Below are positions 34,082 through 44,365 of a stretch of 64,000 nt of DNA, in pieces. Under the pieces are notes generated by a model. The model saw only the letters and a list, made by a program, of their open reading frames with translations. It was not told the DNA's origin and ran no database searches. This stretch comes from an uncultured bacterium (GTDB lineage: Bacteria; Pseudomonadota; Alphaproteobacteria; Sphingomonadales; Sphingomonadaceae), in NCBI GenBank assembly GCA_942636505.2, contig CALOGB020000009.1, positions 62,001 through 126,000 on the forward strand, given 5' to 3'. The number at the start of each line of letters is the position of its first letter. Positions within the stretch are counted from its first letter, which is position 1. The translations under genes and the position numbers were made by a program.

Positions 34082-37078
34082 ATGACAACGCGCATGCTGA
34101 TCGACGCACGCCACCGGGAAGAGACCCGGATCGCAGTCGTCAAGGGTAACCGGATCGAGGAATTCGATTTCGAGAGTGCCGAACGCAAGCAGCTCAAGGG
34201 CAATATCTACCTCGCCAAGGTCACGCGGGTCGAGCCGTCGCTCCAGGCGGCGTTCATCGATTACGGCGGCAATCGCCACGGCTTCCTCGCGTTCAGCGAG
34301 ATCCACCCCGATTACTACCAGATCCCCAAGGAAGATCGCGACGCGCTGCTCCGTGAAGAAGCCGAGCATGCCGCCGAGGAAGCCGCCCTGCGCGCCGACT
34401 ACGACTCGGACGAAGACGAGGGTGACGACGAGGACGACATCGAGCGCTTCGAGGACGATGGCGGGGTAGATCCCGACGTCGCCGAGGAACTCGAAGGCGC
34501 GCATGATGAAAACGGTGACGCCCCCCGCCGCAAGCGCAAGCCGAGTGCCGACGATGCCGCGGTCGAGGACCTGCGCGAGCGTCGCATGAACCTGCGCCGC
34601 CGCTACAAGATCCAGGACGTGATTCATCGCCGCCAGGTGCTGCTCGTCCAGGTCGTCAAGGAGGAGCGTGGCAACAAGGGCGCGGCGCTGACGACGTACC
34701 TGTCGCTCGCCGGTCGCTACTGCGTGCTGATGCCGAACACGTCGCACGGCGGCGGCATCTCGCGGAAGATCAGCAACGCGGGCGATCGCAAGCGTCTGAA
34801 GACGATCATGGCCGACATGCAGCTGCCGCCCTCGATGGGCTGCATCGTCCGCACCGCGGGCCTCCAGCGCTCGAAGGTCGAGATCAAGCGCGACTTCGAT
34901 TACCTCGCCCGCCTGTGGGACGGCATCCGCGAAGCCACGCTCAAGGCGTCGGCCCCCGCGCTCGTCTACGGCGACAGCGACCTGATCAAGCGCGCGATCC
35001 GCGACATCTACAACAAGGAAATCGAAGAGGTCATCGTCGAGGGCGAGGACGGCTATCGCCAGGCGCGCGAGTTCATGCGCCTGCTGATGCCGACGCACGC
35101 GCGGCGCATCAAGCATTACGCCGACCCCGTGCCGCTGTTCCAGCGCGCCGGCGTCGAGGATCAGCTTGCCGCGATGTACCACCCCGTCGTCCAGCTGAAG
35201 TCGGGCGGCTACCTCGTCATCAACCCGACCGAGGCGCTCGTCTCGATCGACATCAACTCCGGCCGTTCGACGCGCGAGCATTCGATCGAGCAGACCGCGA
35301 CCGCGACCAACCTCGAGGCCGCACAGGAAATCGGCCGCCAGCTCCGCCTGCGCGACATGGCCGGGCTCGTCGTCATCGACTTCATCGACATGGATAACAA
35401 TTCCAACGTCCGTAAGGTCGAGAAGGCGATGAAGGAGGCACTCAAGAACGATCGCGCGCGCATCCAGATCGGCCGTATCTCGTCGTTCGGCCTCATGGAA
35501 ATGAGCCGCCAGCGCCTGCGCACCGGCGTGCTCGAAGCGTCGACCCGCGCCTGCCCGCATTGCGAGGGCACCGGCCTGGTTCGCACCGCATCGTCGTCGG
35601 GTATCTCCGCACTGCGCCTGATCGAGGACGAGGCCGCCCGCGGTCGCGGTTCGCTGCTCACCCTGCGCGCCAGCCAGGAAGCCGCGGTCTACATCCTCAA
35701 CCGCAAGCGCGCCGACATCGCCGAGATCGAGGATCGCTACGGCGTTATCGTCGAAATCATCCCCGGCCAGGACGAGGAAGGCGCGCACATGACGGTCGAG
35801 GCCAGCGGCCCGCCGCCCGCGCACGCCCCGAAGTTCGTCCAGATCATCGAGGAAGACGAGGACGACCTCCCCGAGGAGATCGAGGACGAGATCGAGGAAG
35901 AGGAAGTCGAGGAGGCCGAGGCCGAGCAGCCGCGTCGTCGTGAGGGGGGTCGTGAACCGCGCGAAGGTAACGGCGAGCAGCGTGCGCCCCGTGAGGCTCG
36001 CAATGCGGACGGTGAAGGCGGCAAGAAGCGCCGTCGTCGTCGCGGTCGTCGCGGTCGCGCACGTCCGGGTGAAGAGGGCGCCGCAGAAGGCGTCAACGAG
36101 GACGGTAATTTCGAGGACGCCGACACCAACGTCGAGGAGATCGACGAGGTCGAGGGCGACATCGTCGAAGTCGGCGGTGGCGAAGCAGTCGAGGCTGGCA
36201 CACCTGCCGAACAGAGTGCTGAGCATTCGGGTGGCGCAGAGGGCGAAGGCCGTCGTCGTCGCGGTCGTCGGGGACGTCGTGGCGGTCGCCGCAACGAGCA
36301 GGGCGCCGAGAACGGCCAGTCGGTCGCCGTCAGCAGCATCGACGACGCCCAGCTGATCGCCGAGGCCCCCGAGCCGGAAGCGTATGAGCCGGTCGAGTCG
36401 ACCTATGCCGAGCCGCCTTACGAGCCGGCATTCGAACCAGCCGTCGAGGAAACCCCGGTGGCGGAAGTCGCCGAGGGCCCGAAGATGCGCCGTCGTCCAC
36501 GCGCGCGTGCGGCAGCCGCTGCGGCGAACATTGCCGAGGCGGTCGCCGAGGCAGCCCCCAAGCCGCGTCGTGGTCGCAAGCCACGCGCGGTCGAGGCGGA
36601 AGCCGAGACGGTTGCACCGGAGCCGGTGGTTCCGGCGCCGATCGCTCCGGAGCCCGTCGCGGCCGAGCCGGCTGCACCGAAGCCTGGTCGTCGCCGTCGC
36701 GAAGCGGTTGCGGAAGCCACGATGGACGAGGTGAGCGCAACGCCCGCCGAGACCATCGAAGCGTCGGCGCCGAAGCCCAAGCGTGCGCGTCGCAAGGCGT
36801 CGGACGAGGTGGTCGGAGCCCCAGCGGTTGAAGAGGCGGTCGTCGAGGAAGCGCCGGTGAAGGTCGCTAAGCCCCGCGGTCGCCCGCGGAAGACGCCGAT
36901 CGTCGAAGCCGGTGACGCCGCGCCGACCAGCGAGCCCCTCGCCGAGCCGATCGCAACCATCCCGCCCAAGGCCGAAGTCCAGCCCCAGGACGTCGCGACC
37001 CCCCGTACCGATGACGGCGCCAACGACGACCCCGACGGCGCCCCCCGCCGCGGCTGGTGGCAGCGCACCTTCGGCTAA
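34082..37078 (+). CDS. rne: Ribonuclease E (RNase E/G family)
   Basis: A 998-residue endoribonuclease that starts mRNA decay and matures rRNA. The catalytic half has an S1 domain (GNIYLAKVTRVEPSLQAAFI, about 39-60) split by a long acidic insert (about 95-160), the active-site segments VSIDINSGRSTREH and VVIDFIDMDNNSN, and the Zn-link CPHCEGTG near residue 490. The C-terminal half is natively disordered, alternating Glu-rich runs with Arg-rich patches (KKRRRRRGRRGRARPG, RRRRGRRGRRGGRR) that would bind RNA, and ends in GWWQRTFG. The ATG at 34082 gives the normal MTTRMLIDARH start. Confidence 0.96.
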   Translation: MTTRMLIDARHREETRIAVVKGNRIEEFDFESAERKQLKGNIYLAKVTRVEPSLQAAFIDYGGNRHGFLAFSEIHPDYYQIPKEDRDALLREEAEHAAEEAALRADYDSDEDEGDDEDDIERFEDDGGVDPDVAEELEGAHDENGDAPRRKRKPSADDAAVEDLRERRMNLRRRYKIQDVIHRRQVLLVQVVKEERGNKGAALTTYLSLAGRYCVLMPNTSHGGGISRKISNAGDRKRLKTIMADMQLPPSMGCIVRTAGLQRSKVEIKRDFDYLARLWDGIREATLKASAPALVYGDSDLIKRAIRDIYNKEIEEVIVEGEDGYRQAREFMRLLMPTHARRIKHYADPVPLFQRAGVEDQLAAMYHPVVQLKSGGYLVINPTEALVSIDINSGRSTREHSIEQTATATNLEAAQEIGRQLRLRDMAGLVVIDFIDMDNNSNVRKVEKAMKEALKNDRARIQIGRISSFGLMEMSRQRLRTGVLEASTRACPHCEGTGLVRTASSSGISALRLIEDEAARGRGSLLTLRASQEAAVYILNRKRADIAEIEDRYGVIVEIIPGQDEEGAHMTVEASGPPPAHAPKFVQIIEEDEDDLPEEIEDEIEEEEVEEAEAEQPRRREGGREPREGNGEQRAPREARNADGEGGKKRRRRRGRRGRARPGEEGAAEGVNEDGNFEDADTNVEEIDEVEGDIVEVGGGEAVEAGTPAEQSAEHSGGAEGEGRRRRGRRGRRGGRRNEQGAENGQSVAVSSIDDAQLIAEAPEPEAYEPVESTYAEPPYEPAFEPAVEETPVAEVAEGPKMRRRPRARAAAAAANIAEAVAEAAPKPRRGRKPRAVEAEAETVAPEPVVPAPIAPEPVAAEPAAPKPGRRRREAVAEATMDEVSATPAETIEASAPKPKRARRKASDEVVGAPAVEEAVVEEAPVKVAKPRGRPRKTPIVEAGDAAPTSEPLAEPIATIPPKAEVQPQDVATPRTDDGANDDPDGAPRRGWWQRTFG

Positions 37079-37100
37079 CGCCGAACGCTGTGACCAAAGA

Positions 37101-37136
37101 ACGGGCGCGACCGAAAGGCCGCGCCCGTTTTCGTTT
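37101..37136 (+). terminator. Intrinsic terminator after rne
   Basis: A 9-bp GC-rich stem, ACGGGCGCG at 37101-37109 with CGCGCCCGT at 37120-37128, followed by TTTTCGTTT. It lies 22 bp past the rne stop codon. Confidence 0.85.
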
Positions 37137-37208
37137 GTGGGGAGCGATCGCTCCTCAGATTGCACGGTATCCGTCAGCAACCAACGCCCCACGGCGACAG
37201 CAAGAAAC

Positions 37209-37266
37209 TTGTTTCCCCGCGAAGGCGGGGACCCAGACTGGGCACCCGCCTTCGCGGGTGAGCAAG
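37209..37266. repeat. Type A palindromic repeat, copy 6
   Basis: Left arm CCCCGC-GAAG-GCGGGG, centre CCCAGACTGGG, and a variant right arm CACCCGC-CTTC-GCGGGTG in which the changed outer bases still pair. It lies in the 567-bp gap after rne, 68 bp before a type B copy. Confidence 0.92.
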
Positions 37267-37333
37267 ACAGGAGGGCGATGCGAGGTTTGTGTTCCAGCGC
37301 CTTCGCGAGACACGCCCGACTCCCCCACCCACC

Positions 37334-37438
37334 ACCACCCCGGCGAAGGCCGGGGCCCAATTGGAAAGGTGGCAATAATTGAGCGCCGCCCTCAGTTACC
37401 CCTGTCCCCCAATTGGACCCCGGCCTCCGCCGGGGTGG
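37334..37438. repeat. Type B palindromic repeat, copy 5
   Basis: Arms ACCCCGGCGAAGGCCGGGG and CCCCGGCCTCCGCCGGGG with CCCAATTGG and CCAATTGG inside. The following 200 bp up to the M48 protease gene hold no convincing gene. Confidence 0.92.
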
Positions 37439-37645
37439 AAGTTATTGAGCGGCACCGTCTAGAGCGTACCCTCTCCATCCCAACCAAGACCCGTCACCCC
37501 AGCGAAAGACGTATCCAAGGGCTGGCGGCGAGACGAGGGATCGGAACGGGACAGGGCAGAACCGAAGAGAACCGCGTCTCCAACTACCGCACGCCCGACC
37601 GCACGACCATTGCCCCCCCGCCCCCAATCGACGATACCCCGTAAA

Positions 37646-39001
37646 ATGAAGCGCTTCGTAGCCGCCGCAGCCACCGCCCTCCTCCTCTGGACGACGCCCC
37701 TCCAGGCCCAGTCGATCCTCCGCGACGCCGAGACCGAAACCATGTTCGCCGAAATGTCGAACCCGCTCGTCAGAGCGGCGGGACTCTCGACCCGCGACGT
37801 GAAGGTCGTCCTCATCAACGACGAATCGATCAACGCGTTCGTCGCCGGCGGCCAGACCGTCTACGTCCACTCAGGCCTCATCCAGGCCGCCGACAACGCC
37901 AACGAAGTCCAGGGCGTCATCGCGCACGAGCTCGGCCACATCGCCGACGGCCACGTCGTCCTCGCCGACCGCGGCACCAAGCCCGCAATGGGCATGTACC
38001 TCCTGTCGATGGTCCTCGGCCTAGCCGCGATGGCGGCCGGTTCCGGCGAAGCAGGCGCGGGCATCATGGCAGCGGGCCAGCAAGCCGCGATGGGCAGCTA
38101 CCTCTCGTTCAGCCGCGTCCAGGAATCGACCGCGGACGCGACCGGTGCCAAATTCCTCCGCGAGGCCAACATCTCCGGCCGCGGCATGCTCAGCTTCTTC
38201 AAGAAATTGCAGCAGCAGGAATACCGCTTCGGCACCGCCAACATCGATCCGTTCATGCAGTCGCACCCGCTCTCGGGAGAGCGCGTCGCGACGCTCACCG
38301 CCGACCTCCAAGCTTCGCCCGCCTGGGCCAACAAACCCGACGCCGCGCTCGAGGAACGCTTCCGCCGCGTGAAGGCCAAGCTCGCCGGCTACGTCATGCC
38401 CGCCGACCAGACGCTCCAAGCCTACCCGCCCAGCAACCAGTCGATCTACGCCCACTACGCCCGCGCCTACGCGTATCACAAAGCCGGCTACCCCGAGAAA
38501 GCCGACGCCGAAGCCAACGCACTGGTAAGGGCCGAGCCGACCGATCCGTATTTCCTCGAGATCAAGGGGCAGATCCTGCTCGAAGCCGGCAAGCCGGTCG
38601 AGTCGCTGGCTCCCTTACGCGAGGCCACCGAAGGCTCGCGCAACAACCCGCTGATCGCCACCACCTTCGGCCACGCGCTGATCGCGACCGAGAACAAGGC
38701 GAACTACCCCGAGGCGACCAGGGTCCTGCGCACCGCGGTCGGCCGCGACGACCAGAACCCGTTCGCCTGGATGCAGCTCGGCACCGTTTACGAACTGACC
38801 GGGGATACCGCGCGCGCCGCGCTCGCCACCGCCGAGCGCGCGAGCATGGGCGGCGACATGCGGACCGCGTCGGCGAGCGCGCAATATGCGCTGGCGAACA
38901 TCCCCGCGAACACCACCGACTGGATCCGCGCGCAGGATATCGCGATGGCCGCGCAGAACGAGATGGACGACAATCCCAAGCAGTATAAGCGCCGCAAATG
39001 A
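37646..39001 (+). CDS. M48 family metalloprotease with TPR-like C-terminus (BepA-like)
   Basis: A 451-residue periplasmic zinc protease. It has a signal peptide (MKRFVAAAATALLLWTTPLQ, cleavage after AQA-like sequence) and the zinc motif HELGH near residue 94 (VIAHELGHIADGH). The third ligand lies in the ESTADATGAKF segment. The C-terminal half (about 260-440) consists of TPR-like helical repeats. This layout matches BepA/YfgC, which degrades or chaperones misassembled outer-membrane proteins. Its stop overlaps the start of the DsbA-like gene (ATGA), consistent with joint envelope quality control. Confidence 0.92.
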   Translation: MKRFVAAAATALLLWTTPLQAQSILRDAETETMFAEMSNPLVRAAGLSTRDVKVVLINDESINAFVAGGQTVYVHSGLIQAADNANEVQGVIAHELGHIADGHVVLADRGTKPAMGMYLLSMVLGLAAMAAGSGEAGAGIMAAGQQAAMGSYLSFSRVQESTADATGAKFLREANISGRGMLSFFKKLQQQEYRFGTANIDPFMQSHPLSGERVATLTADLQASPAWANKPDAALEERFRRVKAKLAGYVMPADQTLQAYPPSNQSIYAHYARAYAYHKAGYPEKADAEANALVRAEPTDPYFLEIKGQILLEAGKPVESLAPLREATEGSRNNPLIATTFGHALIATENKANYPEATRVLRTAVGRDDQNPFAWMQLGTVYELTGDTARAALATAERASMGGDMRTASASAQYALANIPANTTDWIRAQDIAMAAQNEMDDNPKQYKRRK

Positions 39002-39708
39002 GCAAACTTACATTCCCGGCGATCGCGGTCGCCGGCGCCGTCATCGGAGGCCTCGCAGTCTGGGGTTTCGACCGCCAGGGCGGCGGCGTAGAGCGCGCGC
39101 AGGTCGAATCGATCGTCCACGACTATGTCCTGGCGCACCCCGAGATCCTCCCCGAGGCGATGGAGAAACTGCGCGACCGCGAGTCCGGCAAGACCGTCAC
39201 CGCCAACCGCGACGCGATCGTCACGCCGTTCGGCAGCGCCTGGGCCGGCAACCCCAAGGGCGACGTCACGCTCGTCGAGTATTTCGATTACAATTGCGGA
39301 TACTGCCGCGCGAGCCTGCCGATGATCGCCAAGCTGATCGCCGCCGACCCGAAAGTCCGCGTGGTCTTCCGCGAACTCCCGATCCTCAGCGCCGAAAGCC
39401 GCATCGCCGCCCGCGCCAGCCTCGCCGCCGCGCAACAAGGCAAGTTCGCCACCTTCCATGACGCGCTTTACGCAGGCGGCCCCGTCAGCGACGCCTCGAT
39501 CGCCGCCGCTGCGAGCAAGGCCGGAGTCGACACGACGCAGGCAAGCTTCACCAAGACCGCCGACGCGGAAATCGCCAAGAACATGGAAACAGCCGCCAAA
39601 CTCGGCATGACCGGTACGCCGAGCTGGGTTGTCGGCGACCGGGTCCTGTCTGGCGCACTGCCGCTCGAAGACCTCCAGAAAGCCGTAGCAGCCGCCCGCG
39701 CCGGCTGA
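38998..39708 (+). CDS. DsbA family thiol:disulfide oxidoreductase
   Basis: A 236-residue thioredoxin-fold protein with an N-terminal membrane or signal segment ([19 protein letters not shown]). The redox pair is CGYC at residues 100-103 ([14 protein letters not shown]). The helical insertion is of the DsbA/ScsC type, and the cis-Pro loop is [17 protein letters not shown]. It resembles the Com1/ScsC-like oxidoreductases of alphaproteobacteria. An N-terminal helix ([20 protein letters not shown]) before the fold matches the oligomerisation region of such proteins. It is translationally coupled to the M48 protease. Confidence 0.92.
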   Translation: MSKLTFPAIAVAGAVIGGLAVWGFDRQGGGVERAQVESIVHDYVLAHPEILPEAMEKLRDRESGKTVTANRDAIVTPFGSAWAGNPKGDVTLVEYFDYNCGYCRASLPMIAKLIAADPKVRVVFRELPILSAESRIAARASLAAAQQGKFATFHDALYAGGPVSDASIAAAASKAGVDTTQASFTKTADAEIAKNMETAAKLGMTGTPSWVVGDRVLSGALPLEDLQKAVAAARAG

Positions 39709-39719
39709 CGCTCCTCTCC

Positions 39720-39777
39720 TTGTTTCCCCGCGAAGGCGGGGACCCAGTCTGGGCTCCCGCCTTCGCGGGAGAACAAG
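39720..39777. repeat. Type A palindromic repeat, copy 7
   Basis: Left arm CCCCGC-GAAG-GCGGGG, centre CCCAGTCTGGG, right arm CTCCCGC-CTTC-GCGGGAG, with TTGTT and AACAAG ends. It begins 12 bp after the DsbA-like gene. Confidence 0.93.
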
Positions 39778-39844
39778 AAGGCGCGGGAAGGCCTATCATT
39801 CACGCCCCACCACCCCCATCTTCCCCTCACAAAAAGGGGTGCCA

Positions 39845-40774
39845 ATGACCGAACCGATCCTGTCCATCGCGGGCGTCACCAAGACCTACAAGAGCGGCAC
39901 CACAGCCCTCCACCCCGTCGACCTCGACATCCAGAAAGGCGAAATCTTCGCCCTCCTCGGCCCCAACGGCGCGGGCAAGACGACGCTGATCAGCATCATC
40001 TGCGGCATCGTCACGCCGTCCGCAGGCACGATCAAGGTCGCCGGCTACGACGCGATCCGCGACTATAAGCAGGCGCGCAGCCGCATCGGCCTCGTGCCCC
40101 AGGAACTCAACGTCGACATGTTCGAGACGGTGCTCGCCACCGTCACCTTCAGCCGCCGCCTGTTCGGCCGCTCGGGGCATAGCGCGTACATCGAACAGGT
40201 GCTCCGCGACCTCTCGCTCTGGGACAAGCGCGACGCGAAGATCCGCGAACTCTCCGGCGGCATGAAGCGTCGCGTGCTGATCGCGAAAGCGCTCGCGCAC
40301 GAACCCGAAATCCTGTTCCTCGACGAGCCCACCGCAGGCGTCGACGTGGCGCTGCGCCGCGACATGTGGAAGCTCGTCCATCGCCTGCGCGAAGGCGGTA
40401 CGACGATCATCCTCACGACGCATTACATCGAGGAGGCCGAGGAAATGGCCGACCGCGTCGGCGTCATCAACAAGGGCAAGCTGCTCCTCGTCGACGACAA
40501 GGCATCGCTGATGAAGAAGCTCGGCAAGCGCGAACTCGACATCGCGCTCCAAGATCCGATGATGGCGCTTCCCGCCGACCTCGCAGAGTGGGACCTGTCG
40601 CTGGAAGACGACGGCAAACGCCTCCGCTACGTGTTCGACGCACAGGCCGACCACACCGGCATCCCGTCGCTGCTGCGCAAACTCAGCGAACTCGGCATCG
40701 GCTTCAAGGACCTCGAAACCAGCAAATCGAGCCTCGAAGACATCTTCGTCGATCTCGTCGGAGAACGCGCATGA
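39845..40774 (+). CDS. ABC transporter ATP-binding protein (ABC-2 type export)
   Basis: A 309-residue ATPase. Walker A is [13 protein letters not shown], the signature is [16 protein letters not shown], Walker B is [12 protein letters not shown], and the switch His is in [19 protein letters not shown]. The C-terminal extension (about 225-309) is typical of ATPases paired with ABC-2 permeases of the drug/Nod-factor/lipid export class. An AAGGGG ribosome site precedes the ATG at 39845. It overlaps the permease gene by 4 bp. Substrate unknown. Confidence 0.95.
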   Translation: MTEPILSIAGVTKTYKSGTTALHPVDLDIQKGEIFALLGPNGAGKTTLISIICGIVTPSAGTIKVAGYDAIRDYKQARSRIGLVPQELNVDMFETVLATVTFSRRLFGRSGHSAYIEQVLRDLSLWDKRDAKIRELSGGMKRRVLIAKALAHEPEILFLDEPTAGVDVALRRDMWKLVHRLREGGTTIILTTHYIEEAEEMADRVGVINKGKLLLVDDKASLMKKLGKRELDIALQDPMMALPADLAEWDLSLEDDGKRLRYVFDAQADHTGIPSLLRKLSELGIGFKDLETSKSSLEDIFVDLVGERA

Positions 40775-41532
40775 ACACTCACGGCATCTGGGCGATCTAC
40801 CGCTTCGAAATGGCGCGCGCGCTGCGCACCCTGTGGCAGAGCCTCGTCACCCCCGTCCTGACTACTTCGCTATATTTCATCGTCTTCGGCGGTGCGATCG
40901 GCAGCCGGATGCAGCAGGTCGGCGGCGTCGGTTACGGCAGCTTCATCGTCCCCGGCCTGATCATGCTGTCGCTGCTCACGCAGAGCATTTCGAACGCGTC
41001 GATCGGCATCTACTTCCCCAAATTCACCGGCACGATCTACGAGCTGTTGTCGGCGCCCGTCTCGGCGATGGAGATGGTGATCGGCTATGTCGGCGCTGCG
41101 ACCACCAAGTCGGTGATCCTCGGGCTGATCATCCTCGCGACCGCGTCGTTCTTCGTGCCGCTGCGGATCGAGCACCCGTTCGCGATGATCGCGTTCCTGA
41201 TCCTGACCGCGGTCGCGTTCAGCCTGTTCGGGTTCATCATCGGCGTCTGGGCCAACGGCTTCGAACAGCTGAACTTCGTCCCCGCGCTGCTGATCACCCC
41301 GCTGACCTTCCTCGGCGGTGCGTTCTACTCGATCGACATGCTGCCCCAGCCCTGGCGGACGTTCAGCCTGTTCAACCCGGTCGTCTACCTGGTGAGCGGG
41401 TTCCGTTGGAGCTTCTTCGGGGTCGGCGACGTCGCGGTCGGGGTGAGCCTCGCGGTGACGGCGGGCTTCCTCGCGGTGTGCCTGATCGCGATCGCATGGA
41501 TCTTCAAGACCGGCTGGCGGATGAAGAACTGA
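40771..41532 (+). CDS. ABC-2 type transporter permease
   Basis: A 253-residue inner-membrane permease with six predicted helices. It starts at an ATG overlapping the stop of the ATPase gene (ATGA). Family landmarks are [45 protein letters not shown] and the conserved C-terminal [13 protein letters not shown] and [13 protein letters not shown]. It pairs with the preceding ATPase as a complete exporter. The transported compound cannot be inferred. Confidence 0.95.
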   Translation: MNTHGIWAIYRFEMARALRTLWQSLVTPVLTTSLYFIVFGGAIGSRMQQVGGVGYGSFIVPGLIMLSLLTQSISNASIGIYFPKFTGTIYELLSAPVSAMEMVIGYVGAATTKSVILGLIILATASFFVPLRIEHPFAMIAFLILTAVAFSLFGFIIGVWANGFEQLNFVPALLITPLTFLGGAFYSIDMLPQPWRTFSLFNPVVYLVSGFRWSFFGVGDVAVGVSLAVTAGFLAVCLIAIAWIFKTGWRMKN

Positions 41533-41542
41533 CCGAAGAACC

Positions 41543-41600
41543 ATGTTTCCCCGCGAAGGCGGGGACCCAGTCTGGGCTCCCGCCTTGGCGGGAGAACAAG
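41543..41600. repeat. Type A palindromic repeat, copy 8
   Basis: Left arm CCCCGC-GAAG-GCGGGG, centre CCCAGTCTGGG, right arm CTCCCGC-CTTG-GCGGGAG with one loop base changed. It lies between the convergent permease and CocE/NonD genes and touches the 3' end of the latter. Confidence 0.92.
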
Positions 41601-41603
41601 CTT

Positions 41604-43454
41604 TTAACGCATGACCGGCAACGTGATCCGCGAGCCCGCGCAGACCTGCTGCGTCGCCTTCACGTAATCCGCCGCCTTCGCCCGACTGATATTCGCCACG
41701 AACGACTGCGGGTTGCGGTCGATCATCGGGAACCAGCTCGACTGGATTTGCACCATGATCCGGTGCCCCGCCTTGAACACATGGTCATGGTCGCGCAGCG
41801 GCACGTCCCACGCGACCACCTTGCCCGGCACGAGAGGCTGCGGCGCCGTATCGCTCGCGAGGAAGCGGCCACGCCGCACCTCCATCGCGATCGGCAACTG
41901 ATAGCCGTTCAACGTCTTCGCGTAATCGCCAGGCCGGGCCTGAGACTTGTCGAACGCCTCCGTATCGTCGGATAGCACGTCGATCAGCTTCACCACGAAA
42001 TCGCTGTCCGTCCCGCTCGTCGACGCCTGCAATGTCGCCGACAGCGCCCCCGTCACGGTCAGGTCCGCCGTCAGGGGCTCCGACACATACCCCAGCACAT
42101 CGGGCCGGTGGTCGACGAACCGCTGGTCGTCCGCCTCCCACCACGCCCAGTCAGGGCTGGCATAAGTCGCCGACATCGGTCGCCGACGGAACGGCACCGG
42201 GTTCGCCGGATCGGACACGTAATCGCGACACCCCTCGCCCGCCGCCGGCGCGGTGAACGACAGGCTGCCGTCAGCATGCAAATACAGTTCGGTCGTCTTC
42301 GCACCCGTCGGAGGCCAGGCCGCATAGGTCTTCCACACGTTAGACCCCGACTGGAACATCTTCGCCGCAAAGTCCGGCCGCGGCCCCTTGCCGTGCAACC
42401 AATAGGCGAAGAACGGCGCCTGGATCTGCTCCTGGAACTGCGTGCCGCTCGCCGTCCCAAGCGGGAGCGGCCCTAGATGATCCGCCACGCCCTGCCACCC
42501 GCCATGCCGCCACGGCCCCGCAACCATCTGCGCCAAATGGTTCGGATCGTTGCGCTTCTGACGCGCGTAGATCTGCCACGATCCCCACGGATCCTCCTGA
42601 TCCCAGAACCCGGCGACGTTCAGCGTCGGCACCGTCGTCTTGCCGAGCGAATCGGTCCAGCGCTGCGCGGTATAGAAGCCGTCGTGATTGGGATGGTCGA
42701 GTAGCGACGTGAACATCGGCACACGCCCCTTGAACACAGTCCGGTCGATCGCCTCCGCCGAGCCCGCCTTCAAGAAATAATCGTAGGTATCGCTCGGATA
42801 CGCAAAGTCGGAATTCTTCGTCTTGTCGAGTTGCAGCGACGACACCCAGTCGGTCGCATAGCTCAGCCGCAGCGCGCCGTTGCGGTGCAGGTCGTCCGAC
42901 TGCCAGTAATCGATCCACGCCGCTTGCGGGGAGACCGCCTTCAACGCCGGATGCGGGTTCGCCAGCGCGACGGCGGCAGCGAAACCGGGGTAGGACACGC
43001 CCCACATGCCGACCTTGCCGGTGTTGGCCAGGACGTTCTTCACCAGCCAGCCGACTGTGTCGTAGGCGTCCGTGACCTCGTCGACCGCTTTTGGATCGTT
43101 TGGATGCACTGCGGTCGACAGCGTGAAGACGCCGTCGGACTTGAACCGCCCGCGCATCGACTGGAAGACAAAGACATAGCCATCCTTCATCAACGGTCCG
43201 AAGCGATCGGCGGTAGGAAACGGCGCATCCGGCACGCCGTAGGGAGTCCGCTGGAGCAGGATCGGCAGCGGCCCGGTCATCCCGCGCGGCCGCATGATCA
43301 CCGTCTGCAACCTCGCCCCGTCGCGCATCGGCACCATCACCTCTTCGAAGGTGAAAGGCGACTGGGCCACATTTTGCGGCGCGGTCTGCGCGAGCGTGGC
43401 GGCCGGGACGGCTGCGGTGGCTGCAAACGCGAGCAGGAAAGCGTTACGCGACAT
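41604..43454 (-). CDS. CocE/NonD family hydrolase (X-Pro dipeptidyl-peptidase fold)
   Basis: A 616-residue secreted serine hydrolase. It has a signal peptide (MSRNAFLLAFAATAAVPAATLA), an alpha/beta-hydrolase domain with the nucleophile in WGVSYPGF, and a C-terminal jelly-roll domain (FVVKLIDVLSD, GHRIMVQIQSSWFPMIDRNPQSF). Relatives include cocaine esterase, X-Pro peptidases and glutaryl-7-ACA acylases; the natural substrate here may be a peptide or an ester. It runs opposite to the ABC exporter, and the gene to its right (CPBP) is on the same strand. Confidence 0.92.
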   Translation of the reverse strand: MSRNAFLLAFAATAAVPAATLAQTAPQNVAQSPFTFEEVMVPMRDGARLQTVIMRPRGMTGPLPILLQRTPYGVPDAPFPTADRFGPLMKDGYVFVFQSMRGRFKSDGVFTLSTAVHPNDPKAVDEVTDAYDTVGWLVKNVLANTGKVGMWGVSYPGFAAAVALANPHPALKAVSPQAAWIDYWQSDDLHRNGALRLSYATDWVSSLQLDKTKNSDFAYPSDTYDYFLKAGSAEAIDRTVFKGRVPMFTSLLDHPNHDGFYTAQRWTDSLGKTTVPTLNVAGFWDQEDPWGSWQIYARQKRNDPNHLAQMVAGPWRHGGWQGVADHLGPLPLGTASGTQFQEQIQAPFFAYWLHGKGPRPDFAAKMFQSGSNVWKTYAAWPPTGAKTTELYLHADGSLSFTAPAAGEGCRDYVSDPANPVPFRRRPMSATYASPDWAWWEADDQRFVDHRPDVLGYVSEPLTADLTVTGALSATLQASTSGTDSDFVVKLIDVLSDDTEAFDKSQARPGDYAKTLNGYQLPIAMEVRRGRFLASDTAPQPLVPGKVVAWDVPLRDHDHVFKAGHRIMVQIQSSWFPMIDRNPQSFVANISRAKAADYVKATQQVCAGSRITLPVMR

Positions 43455-43506
43455 GGAATTCCCTTCGTGGACCGTGCCACGATTGGACGAACCCGCGCCT
43501 GCGAAG

Positions 43507-44238
43507 TCAAGCCGCGCGCCACGCTCCGGTCAACATCGGGCGCAATACCAGCGAGTTGAGATCGATCAGCGCGTGCAGGACCATCGCCAACCACAGCTCC
43601 CCGGTCATCAGATACACCGCCGCCATCAGCGCGCCGACGAGCGTGGTCGCGATCACGCCCGCCCGCCCCTGATACACATGCATCGCGCCGAACGCCGCCA
43701 CGGCGACGCCGAACGCGACGAACGCGCTACCGGATACGAGCGCGACCAGAAGCGGCAGGAACAGGCGAAAAGCGAGTTCTTCCGAGACGCCCGCCGCGAT
43801 CGACATGGCGACGGCATGCGCGATCTCCGGCCGGTTGCGCGGGAGCAGCGAGCCGACGTTGCCGATCGTCTTGAGGATACGCCAGTTGCGCCGCGTGGCC
43901 AGGACCGCGCCGATGATCAGGCCGCCGAGCGCGCTTCCGCCGATCATCCCGAGCAGTTCCCCGCGGCTGTAGCCTTGGAAGCTTGGGAGGAGCGTGCGGA
44001 GGGCATCGAACTCGGGCGGCACATTGACGAGCGCGCCGAGGCGGCCGAGCAGGGCTAGTCCGATTACCGAAGGCAGGACGAAGGCGATCGCTGCCTTGGC
44101 GATCCACAGGCGGTAGGTCTTCTGGCGCGACGCGGTGTCGGGGAGGCGCTTGATCCGGCGGTAGCCTAGCAGGTCGCCCTTGAGAAACCAGACGAGGCTC
44201 ATGATCGTGACGAGGAGGAGGACGTTGGGAAGGATCAT
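43507..44238 (-). CDS. CPBP family intramembrane metalloprotease
   Basis: A 243-residue membrane protein of the CPBP/Abi group. The diagnostic motif AGVSEELAFRLFLP supplies the paired glutamates, and AAFGAMHVYQG supplies a metal-ligand His. Seven or so hydrophobic helices are visible. In other organisms these proteases process prenylated proteins, confer bacteriocin immunity or act as scaffolds; no such context is present here. Confidence 0.87.
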   Translation of the reverse strand: MILPNVLLLVTIMSLVWFLKGDLLGYRRIKRLPDTASRQKTYRLWIAKAAIAFVLPSVIGLALLGRLGALVNVPPEFDALRTLLPSFQGYSRGELLGMIGGSALGGLIIGAVLATRRNWRILKTIGNVGSLLPRNRPEIAHAVAMSIAAGVSEELAFRLFLPLLVALVSGSAFVAFGVAVAAFGAMHVYQGRAGVIATTLVGALMAAVYLMTGELWLAMVLHALIDLNSLVLRPMLTGAWRAA

Positions 44239-44279
44239 GCCGAGTCTTCGCCCTTCCTGCGTTCCACCGCTCGGCCTTT

Positions 44280-44337
44280 ATGTTCTCCCGCGAAGGCGGG
44301 AGCCCAGTCTGGGTCCCCGCCTTCGCGGGGGCACATG
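44280..44337. repeat. Type A palindromic repeat, copy 9
   Basis: Left arm CTCCCGC-GAAG-GCGGGAG, centre CCCAGTCTGGG, right arm CCCCGC-CTTC-GCGGGG, with a diverged right end (GCACATG). It is 29 bp from the following type B copy. Confidence 0.9.
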
Positions 44338-44365
44338 GTTGGCTTGTGCGACCCTCGACGAAGCC

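Noticed and set aside
33737..37375. A 1212-codon open frame on the minus strand across rne
   Set aside because: It is antisense to rne, whose protein has clear catalytic motifs. GC-rich third positions and repeated Arg/Glu codons keep the opposite strand open; the translation shows no domain.
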